Source of the DNA: an uncultured Anaerotignum sp.
GTDB taxonomy: Bacteria > Bacillota > Clostridia > Lachnospirales > Anaerotignaceae
Direction of reading: 5' to 3'
DNA length: 19,070 nt
NCBI RefSeq assembly: GCF_905212195.1
Contig: NZ_CAJMDQ010000053.1
Location: forward strand, 1 to 19,070
Part shown: positions 14,106 through 19,070 of the stretch, in pieces
Position numbering within the stretch: position 1 is the stretch's first letter
Layout: each line of letters starts with the position of its first letter
Position numbers and translations under genes: made by a program
The notes under the pieces: generated by a model
Databases searched by the model: none
The model's input: the letters and a program-made list of their open reading frames with translations, nothing else
What the model was told of the DNA's origin: nothing

Positions 14106-14369
14106 ATGAGCAATAACATCAATGAAACACAATATTTCGGCAGAACGGGCAAGGAACCCGAAAATGAAGCAAAAAGAATCCTGATTTCCGTCAGCACGGC
14201 ACTGCGGGAGAAGGGCTACAACCCTGTCAACCAGATTGTGGGCTATATCCTTTCCGGTGACCCCACTTATATCACCAGCTATCTCAACGCCAGAGCCATG
14301 ATTCGTAAACTGGAACGTGATGAACTGCTGGAAGAATTGGTAAAAGATTATCTGGACAGAAACGAATAA
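14106..14369 (+). CDS. ireB: IreB family regulatory phosphoprotein
   Basis: An 87-residue small cytosolic protein of the IreB (DUF965, YrzL) family. In Enterococcus faecalis IreB is phosphorylated by the PASTA kinase IreK and influences cephalosporin resistance. The family core is plain: NEAKRILISVSTALREKGYN, NQIVGYILSGDPTYITSY, ARAMIRKLERDELLEELV. Threonines near the N-terminus (NETQYF) lie where phosphorylation occurs in the enterococcal protein. ATG 14106 follows GGAG (14092-14095); the in-frame ATG at 14085 has no ribosome site. It heads the classic ireB-ruvX-DUF1292 group. Confidence 0.93.
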   Translation: MSNNINETQYFGRTGKEPENEAKRILISVSTALREKGYNPVNQIVGYILSGDPTYITSYLNARAMIRKLERDELLEELVKDYLDRNE

Positions 14370-14384
14370 GAAAGAGGCATCAAT

Positions 14385-14807
14385 TTGCGTATATTAGGTT
14401 TGGACTTCGGTGATAAGACCATCGGTGTGGCAGTGAGTGACCCCTTGGGCTGGACAGCACAGGGCGTGGAAATCATCAAAAGAGAAAATCCACAGGAATT
14501 TAAAAAATGCATGCGCCGTCTGGCAGAAATCATCGAACAGTATCAGGTGGATACCATCGTTTTGGGCTATCCCAAAAATCTGGATAACTCCGAAGGGGAG
14601 CGGTGCGAGAAAACAAAGGTCTTTGAGGCGAAAATCAAAGGCAGATTCCCCAAAATCCCTGTGGTGCTCTGGGACGAGCGTTTCAGCACCATTGCGGCGG
14701 AACGTGCCCTGCGCATGGCAGACCTGAGCCACGATAAAAGAAAGAGCGTCATTGACAAAATGGCGGCAGTACACATTTTGCAGGGGTATCTGGACAGCAA
14801 GCAGTAA
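14385..14807 (+). CDS. ruvX: RuvX/YqgF family putative pre-16S rRNA nuclease
   Basis: A 140-residue RNase H-fold protein of the YqgF family, implicated in maturation of the 5' end of 16S rRNA and once predicted to be a Holliday junction resolvase. Motifs seen: LGLDFGDKTIGVAVSDPLG with the first acidic residue D7, LGYPKNLDNSEGER, LWDERFST, and the C-terminal VIDKMAAVHILQGYLD. It starts with TTG at 14385 behind AAAGAGG (14371-14377), 15 bases after the ireB stop. The length is normal. It sits between ireB and the DUF1292 gene, the order known from Bacillus (yrzL-yrrK-yrzB). Confidence 0.94.
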   Translation: MRILGLDFGDKTIGVAVSDPLGWTAQGVEIIKRENPQEFKKCMRRLAEIIEQYQVDTIVLGYPKNLDNSEGERCEKTKVFEAKIKGRFPKIPVVLWDERFSTIAAERALRMADLSHDKRKSVIDKMAAVHILQGYLDSKQ

Positions 14808-14833
14808 GCCCCCAGAAAGAAACGGAGAAGAAC

Positions 14834-15139
14834 ATGAGCGATATTTTTGAAGAAGCAGACGAACTGGAATTTGAAATTGTGACCATGACCGACGAGGATG
14901 GCACAGAAGTGGAATTTTCCATTATTGATAACGTAGCCAGCGGCACAGACCGTTACCTGCTGGTAGTAGAAACAGAAAAAATGGACGAAGACGAAACACA
15001 GGCTTTGATCCTCAAAGAAGTGGCTATCGACGCCAACGATATCACATATGAAATGGTGGAAGACGACGCGGAATTTGACCGTGTGGCAGAACTTTTTGCC
15101 CAGAAAGGCGAAGACTACGAAGTTTCCATCGACGACTGA
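14834..15139 (+). CDS. DUF1292 domain protein (YrzB-like)
   Basis: A 101-residue acidic cytosolic protein of the DUF1292 family, function unknown. The family pattern is EFEIVTMTDEDGTEVEFSII, then YLLVVETE and a Glu/Asp-rich end. The start at 14834 follows CGGAGAAG. It is the third gene of the ireB-ruvX-DUF1292 group, which argues for a conserved but undefined link with its partners. Confidence 0.92.
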   Translation: MSDIFEEADELEFEIVTMTDEDGTEVEFSIIDNVASGTDRYLLVVETEKMDEDETQALILKEVAIDANDITYEMVEDDAEFDRVAELFAQKGEDYEVSIDD

Positions 15140-15152
15140 TTTTAGAATGGAT

Positions 15153-15180
15153 AGGGTGGACGGCTGACCGACACCCTTTT
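15153..15180 (+). terminator. Probable terminator after the DUF1292 gene
   Basis: AGGGTG (15153-15158) pairs with CACCCT (15172-15177), with an inner CGG/CCG helix, followed by TTTT. The T run is short, so some read-through is possible. Confidence 0.65.
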
Positions 15181-15259
15181 CAATATATGTGCGGATAAAA
15201 AAGCGAACAGAAACGAAAAAGCAGAAACCTGCCTTTACAGAAAAATGGGACGTGAATTG

Positions 15260-15310
15260 TTTTTCAGGGAAGGACAGGATTGCCTGCTCTTTTTGTGCTT
15301 GTCTGAAAAA
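15260..15310 (+). other. Possible structured leader upstream of the RNase J gene
   Basis: TTTTTCAG (15260-15267) is complementary to CTGAAAAA (15303-15310). Inside it, GACA and TGTC, then CAGG and CCTG, can also pair. It lies in the 275-base gap between the DUF1292 gene and the RNase J gene, which otherwise holds the terminator at 15153 and a weak candidate promoter (TTTAAA at 15339, CATACT at 15361). Whether the structure is transcribed is not known. Confidence 0.3.
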
Positions 15311-15414
15311 GGAGAAATAGACAGGTTTTGTTTTTGTGTTTAAAGCAGACTTTTTTACGCCATACTAACTTTTAGAAATGGATTACATAAAATGAAAAAA
15401 AGGAGGTGTGTTTT

Positions 15415-17097
15415 TTGGCAAACAGAAGATCCAAGCCCAAAACAAGGCTGAAAGTCATCGCTTTGGGCGGTCTGGAAGAGATCGGGAAGAATATGACCGT
15501 ACTGGAATACGGCAACGACATCATCATCATTGACTGTGGCCTGGCGTTCCCCGAGGACGATATGCTGGGCATTGACCTGGTCATTCCAGATATTACCTAT
15601 TTGGCAAAGAACGTAGAAAAAATCAGAGGCATCGTGCTGACTCACGGTCACGAAGACCACATCGGCGCACTGCCTTATGTGCTGAAACAACTGAAAGTGC
15701 CTGTATTTGGCACACTGCTGACACTGGGTCTGTTGGAAAACAAACTCAGAGAGCATAAAATGCTGGATAAGACCACACTGCACACCGTTGTGCCCGGCGA
15801 AAAAGTGAAACTGGGGGAAATGGTGGTGGAATTCATCCACACAAACCATTCCATCGCCGACTCTGTGGCGCTGGCAATCCAGACCCCTGTGGGTATGGTT
15901 ATCCATACTGGGGACTTTAAGGTGGACTATACACCCATCGACGGGGATATCATCGACTTGCAGCGTTTTGCGGAACTGGGCAGTCAGGGCGTACTGCTCC
16001 TCATGAGCGACAGCACCAACGCGGAACGCAAAGGCTTTACCATGTCCGAAAAGAATGTAGGTAAGGTGTTTGAACGGATTTTTGAGGAAACCCCCAGAAA
16101 CCGTATCATGGTAGCCACATTCTCCTCCAATATCCACCGTATCCAGCAGATCATCAATGCGGCCTATATGTACGGCAGAAAAGTTGCCATCATCGGCAGA
16201 AGTATGGTAAACGCCGTGAAAACAGCATCTGAACTGGATTATCTGTGGATTCCGCCCCGTACCCTTATTGATATCAACGAAATCAAAAACTATCGGGATG
16301 AACAGCTGGTTATCATCACCACAGGCAGTCAGGGCGAAACCATGTCTGCTCTGTCCCGTATTGCCAACAGTGAGCATAAACAGGTCAGCGTCAAACCCGA
16401 TGATAAAATCATCATCAGTGCATCCGCTATCCCCGGCAACGAAAAGAACGTGATCCGCGTGGTGAACGAACTGCTGAAAAAAGGCGCAGATGTGGTATAC
16501 GGTGGCATCGAAGACATTCACGTTTCCGGTCACGCCCGTCAGGAAGAGCTGAAGCTGATGCTTGCCCTGACAAAGCCCAAATTCTTCATGCCTGTTCATG
16601 GTGAATATATGCACCTGTCCAGTCATAGAGATTTGGCCATCAGCATGGGCATGGATAAGAAAAACATCTTCGTCAATAAACTGGGGGATGTGCTGGAACT
16701 GTCCAAAAACGAAGCCAAAGTCACAGGCACCGTACCGACCGGTCAGGTTATGGTAGATGGTCTGGGCGTTGGCGACGTTGGGAACATCGTACTTCGCGAC
16801 AGAAAGCACCTGTCCGAGGACGGCCTTATGGTCGTAGTGGTTTCCATGGAAGAAGAAACCGGTCAGATTGTGGCAGGCCCCGATATTATTTCCCGTGGTT
16901 TTGTTTATGTTCGTGAATCCGAAGGCCTCATGGACGGCGCAAGAGAAGTTGTCATGAAAGCCCTGCAGGAATGCGAAGAAAAGAACATTACCAGCTGGAA
17001 CTATATCAAGAACCTCATCAAAGATACTTTGAAGAACTATATCTGGCAGAAAACAAAGAGAAGCCCTATGATTCTGCCTATCATCATGGAAGTTTAA
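15415..17097 (+). CDS. rnj: Ribonuclease J
   Basis: A 560-residue metallo-beta-lactamase/beta-CASP ribonuclease. RNase J combines 5'-3' exonuclease and endonuclease activity and is central to mRNA decay and rRNA maturation in Firmicutes. The zinc motif HGHEDHIGALPY is at about residues 77-88, with IHTNHS and IHTGDFKVD further on. The beta-CASP region includes ATFSSNIHRIQQ, GRSMVNA and ISASAIPGNE, followed by SGHARQEELKLML and MPVHGEYMHL. The start is TTG 15415, eight bases after AGGAGG (15401-15406). An in-frame GTG at 15406 overlaps that ribosome site and is unlikely. The length fits RNase J1/J2. The sequence alone does not tell J1 from J2. Confidence 0.96.
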   Translation: MANRRSKPKTRLKVIALGGLEEIGKNMTVLEYGNDIIIIDCGLAFPEDDMLGIDLVIPDITYLAKNVEKIRGIVLTHGHEDHIGALPYVLKQLKVPVFGTLLTLGLLENKLREHKMLDKTTLHTVVPGEKVKLGEMVVEFIHTNHSIADSVALAIQTPVGMVIHTGDFKVDYTPIDGDIIDLQRFAELGSQGVLLLMSDSTNAERKGFTMSEKNVGKVFERIFEETPRNRIMVATFSSNIHRIQQIINAAYMYGRKVAIIGRSMVNAVKTASELDYLWIPPRTLIDINEIKNYRDEQLVIITTGSQGETMSALSRIANSEHKQVSVKPDDKIIISASAIPGNEKNVIRVVNELLKKGADVVYGGIEDIHVSGHARQEELKLMLALTKPKFFMPVHGEYMHLSSHRDLAISMGMDKKNIFVNKLGDVLELSKNEAKVTGTVPTGQVMVDGLGVGDVGNIVLRDRKHLSEDGLMVVVVSMEEETGQIVAGPDIISRGFVYVRESEGLMDGAREVVMKALQECEEKNITSWNYIKNLIKDTLKNYIWQKTKRSPMILPIIMEV

Positions 17098-17104
17098 AGA
17101 AATA

Positions 17105-17142
17105 AAAAAGTCGGAAATCCTTTTTGGAATTTCCGACTTTTT
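17105..17142 (+). terminator. Terminator of the RNase J gene
   Basis: AAAAAGTCGGAAA (17105-17117) pairs perfectly with TTTCCGACTTTTT (17130-17142), eight bases after the stop codon. Confidence 0.93.
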
Positions 17143-17273
17143 GTATATCCGGGATGAAATGGGAGCATTGTCCATTTTGCTGGCGGTGCCATAGGGCTGC
17201 AAAAGCTTTTCGGGGGATTTTTGCAATTTTGGCAGGCAAATGTATTTTTTAGAATATCGCAGGAATATTTTGG

Positions 17274-17299
17274 AATTTCCCCCAAAATAGGGGAGAATT
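17274..17299. promoter_or_regulatory. Near-palindrome upstream of the secreted protein gene
   Basis: AATTTCCCC (17274-17282) faces GGGGAGAATT (17290-17299): inverted repeats that differ by one position or offset, with a short A-rich centre. It lies about 55 bases before the start codon, in the promoter region of the next gene. It could be an operator; no regulator is known. Confidence 0.35.
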
Positions 17300-17353
17300 G
17301 TGTTATCTTTTAGGTATCATAAAAATAAAAACCATCTAAAGGGGGCTTTTGAC

Positions 17354-18064
17354 ATGAAATTCCAAAGAATGAAAGATGTATGTTTAGGGGCAACGGTGGC
17401 TGCTCTTGTTATGGGCGCAGCGCCTGCCGCTTACGCCAAGGTGGCAAATATGGACATTCCTGTTATGTTTAACAACATCAAAATCGTTGTAGACGGGAAA
17501 GAACTGAAAACAGACAAAGAACCTTTTATCTACGAAGGGACGACATACCTGCCTGTCCGCGCCGTTGGGGAAGCCGTAGGGAAAAACGTCACATGGGACG
17601 CTGCTTCCAAAACCGTTATCTTAGGGGAAACAGAACAGAAAGAAACAGAAAAAGAACCGGAACAGCCGGAAGAAACCACTTCTGACGATGACAGCAGATT
17701 GGGAGAACTTGCCAGCAAACCCAGCACCAATGTCAATAACATCAAAATCCAGTGTACTGGTGCCAGAGAATCTGCTGGATATACAGACGGCATCGAAGTA
17801 GATTTCAAATTCACCAATAACAGCGACTTGGAGCATACAGTCATACTGGATGAACTGAAAGTCAACAACAAAGAGGTAGAAGGTTATCTCTATGCCGATG
17901 TTCTGGGCAAAAGAGCGGAAACAGACCGTCTGACCATTAAAGACAGCGATTTGAGCCGTGCCGGTATTGACAAAATCTATAATATTAGTGTAGTATTCCG
18001 TGTATATAACCATGAAGATTGGGATGACGTGACTACAAACGAAATGATCATGAATTTTAATTAA
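17354..18064 (+). CDS. Secreted protein with copper-amine-oxidase-like N-terminal domain
   Basis: A 236-residue exported protein. A signal peptide (about 1-28, ending APAAYA before K) precedes a copper amine oxidase N-terminal-like domain at about 39-95 (KIVVDGKELKTDKEPFIYEG, TTYLPVRAVGEAVGKNVTWD, KTVILG). In Gram-positive bacteria this domain is common in secreted and cell-wall proteins and carries no oxidase activity. A Glu/Thr/Pro/Asp-rich linker follows, then an unrecognised beta-rich C-terminal domain (GIEVDFKFTNNSDLEHTVIL, IYNISVVFRVYNHEDW). ATG 17354 follows AAAGGGGG; an earlier in-frame ATG at 17300 would spoil the signal peptide. A strong terminator follows, so it is a single-gene unit. 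The job of the C-terminal part is unknown. Confidence 0.85.
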   Translation: MKFQRMKDVCLGATVAALVMGAAPAAYAKVANMDIPVMFNNIKIVVDGKELKTDKEPFIYEGTTYLPVRAVGEAVGKNVTWDAASKTVILGETEQKETEKEPEQPEETTSDDDSRLGELASKPSTNVNNIKIQCTGARESAGYTDGIEVDFKFTNNSDLEHTVILDELKVNNKEVEGYLYADVLGKRAETDRLTIKDSDLSRAGIDKIYNISVVFRVYNHEDWDDVTTNEMIMNFN

Positions 18065-18072
18065 ACATAAGA

Positions 18073-18104
18073 CCCCCGATTGGTTTCCAGTCGGGGGCTT
18101 TTTT
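18073..18104 (+). terminator. Terminator of the secreted protein gene
   Basis: CCCCCGA (18073-18079) pairs with TCGGGGG (18091-18097), extended inward by TGG/CCA, and followed by CTTTTTT. It lies only 20 bases before the next start codon. Confidence 0.92.
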
Positions 18105-18123
18105 GCAAAAGGAGAGAAGAACC

Positions 18124-19070
18124 ATGCAGTCCGTTGGGGAAATCAAAGAAATATTAAGCAGCTGTCCCGTGGAAAAACTGCCGGAAGTTTTGCCGGAATT
18201 TGTCGCCGACAGCCGCAAAGGCGTCCAGAGCCTTGTGACCCGTTTCCAGAAAAAATACGACGCATATTTGGCGGAATTGGAACGTCTGGAAACATTGCTC
18301 ACTTATGAACGGGAGTGCTACGAAAAGGGCTTCGAACTGGTGGCAGGCATTGACGAAGTGGGCAGGGGACCTCTCGCTGGCCCTGTAGTGGCAGCAGCGG
18401 TGATTCTGCCGAAAAACTGCAAGATTCCCGGTGTCAATGACTCCAAAAAGCTTTCTGCCCAGAAGCGGGAGGAGCTTTGTGAGATTATCAAGGAACAGGC
18501 AGTGGCTTGGGCAGTGGGCGTGGTTTCCAACGAGCGCATTGACGAAATCAATATTTTGCAGGCAACTTATGAAGCTATGCGGGAAGCCCTTTCCAAACTG
18601 GAAGTACAGCCGGACTTTATCCTTGCGGATGCCGTGACCATTCCCAAGGTATCCACACCCCAGAAAGGTATCATCAAAGGGGACGCTAAGAGTATTTCCA
18701 TCGGTGCCGCCAGTATTGTGGCAAAGGTCACCAGAGATGCCATGATGGAAGGCATGGCGGAAATCTATCCACATTACGATTTTGCTTCCAATAAGGGTTA
18801 CGGCTCCCAGAAACATCTGGCAGGCATTGCCCAGTATGGCATCTGTCCCATCCATCGCCGGACATTCGTGAAAAATTTCTTGAAAGAAGATTCTGCACCC
18901 AAGGAAACAGGCAACCGGGGCGAACTCCTTGCCGCAAAGGAAATGAAGAAAATGGGCTATGAAATTCTTGCCCAGAATTACCGAAAAACCAGCGGAGAAA
19001 TTGACATCATTGCCCAGAAAGATGGTATACTGGTATTTACGGAGGTAAAAACCAGAACCAGCACCGCTTA
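18124..19070 (+). CDS. rnhB: RNase HII fused to a YraN/UPF0102 nuclease-like domain, 3' end beyond the window
   Basis: One open frame of at least 315 residues that runs off the window. Residues 1-70 are the N-terminal extension common in Firmicute RNase HII. Residues 71-255 are RNase HII, which cuts RNA in RNA-DNA hybrids, including single ribonucleotides in DNA: AGIDEVGRGPLAGPVV (D77, E78), NDSKKLS, ILADAVTIP (D169), GDAKSISIGAASIVAKVTRD (D205), NKGYGSQKH and HRRTF. After a linker of about ten residues (KEDSAPKETG) comes a YraN (UPF0102) domain: NRGELLAAKEMKKMGYEIL, GEIDIIAQ (E292, D294) and FTEVKTRT (E307, K309), the nuclease-like core of that family. In many bacteria yraN is a separate gene after rnhB. 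No stop codon or credible ribosome-site start lies between the two parts here, so it is a true fusion. The start follows AAAAGGAGAG. No promoter is seen between the terminator at 18073 and the start codon. Confidence 0.9.
   Translation, partial: MQSVGEIKEILSSCPVEKLPEVLPEFVADSRKGVQSLVTRFQKKYDAYLAELERLETLLTYERECYEKGFELVAGIDEVGRGPLAGPVVAAAVILPKNCKIPGVNDSKKLSAQKREELCEIIKEQAVAWAVGVVSNERIDEINILQATYEAMREALSKLEVQPDFILADAVTIPKVSTPQKGIIKGDAKSISIGAASIVAKVTRDAMMEGMAEIYPHYDFASNKGYGSQKHLAGIAQYGICPIHRRTFVKNFLKEDSAPKETGNRGELLAAKEMKKMGYEILAQNYRKTSGEIDIIAQKDGILVFTEVKTRTSTA

Noticed and set aside
15355..17226. Long minus-strand open frame opposite RNase J (623 codons)
   Set aside because: Same reason: a mirror of RNase J codons, Phe/His/Asp-rich, with no recognisable domain.
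1..19070. Search for CRISPR arrays, tRNA or rRNA genes, insertion sequences and phage genes
   Set aside because: No spaced direct-repeat array, cloverleaf, transposase or integrase sequence was found by eye; small RNA genes in intergenic gaps cannot be excluded.

Overview
The window looks like the chromosome of a low-to-mid GC Clostridia-type Firmicute, probably a Lachnospirales-like gut anaerobe. This rests on gene content: the ireB-ruvX-DUF1292 trio followed by an RNase J gene, strong GGAGG-type ribosome sites, TTG starts, ATGA gene overlaps and many intrinsic terminators. The species cannot be named from the sequence alone. No tRNA, rRNA, insertion sequence, phage module or CRISPR array was seen.

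Layout. (1) 1-1130: the 3' part of a minus-strand rhodanese-TtcA tRNA thiolation gene, with its terminator. It stops abruptly at about 1120-1130, where a plus-strand gene begins that has also lost its 5' end, so two head-to-head genes are both decapitated at one point. Codon choice differs across this point, so it is a recombination or assembly junction. (2) 1120-2822: an M56 (BlaR1-type) membrane metallopeptidase fused to an LCP (LytR-CpsA-Psr) domain. (3) 2956-3870: a LysR regulator. (4) 3860-6732: a zinc-type efflux circuit made of an ArsR/CzrA-like sensor with an intact alpha-5 metal site, a P1B-2 ATPase with two nearly identical HMA domains, and two matching operators, one before each gene. 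(5) 6900-9468, minus strand: a small lipoprotein, then the operon glutamine-amidotransferase-like hydrolase, MscS channel, DUF951. (6) 9673-11086: MTA/SAH nucleosidase and an unknown acidic-tailed protein, each with its own promoter and terminator. (7) 11302-13978: a tightly overlapping operon of an unknown helical protein, a Cof-type HAD phosphatase and the tRNA methylthiotransferase MtaB. (8) 14106-15139: ireB-ruvX-DUF1292. (9) 15415-17097: RNase J. (10) 17354-18064: a secreted protein with a copper-amine-oxidase N-terminal domain. (11) 18124 to the window end: RNase HII fused in frame to a YraN/UPF0102 nuclease domain, cut by the window edge.

Most of the window is ordinary housekeeping. 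The points most worth a second look are the 1.12 kb junction, the M56-LCP fusion with a strong internal ribosome site in front of a lipobox segment, the two-operator zinc circuit with the duplicated HMA domain, and the RNase HII-YraN fusion.
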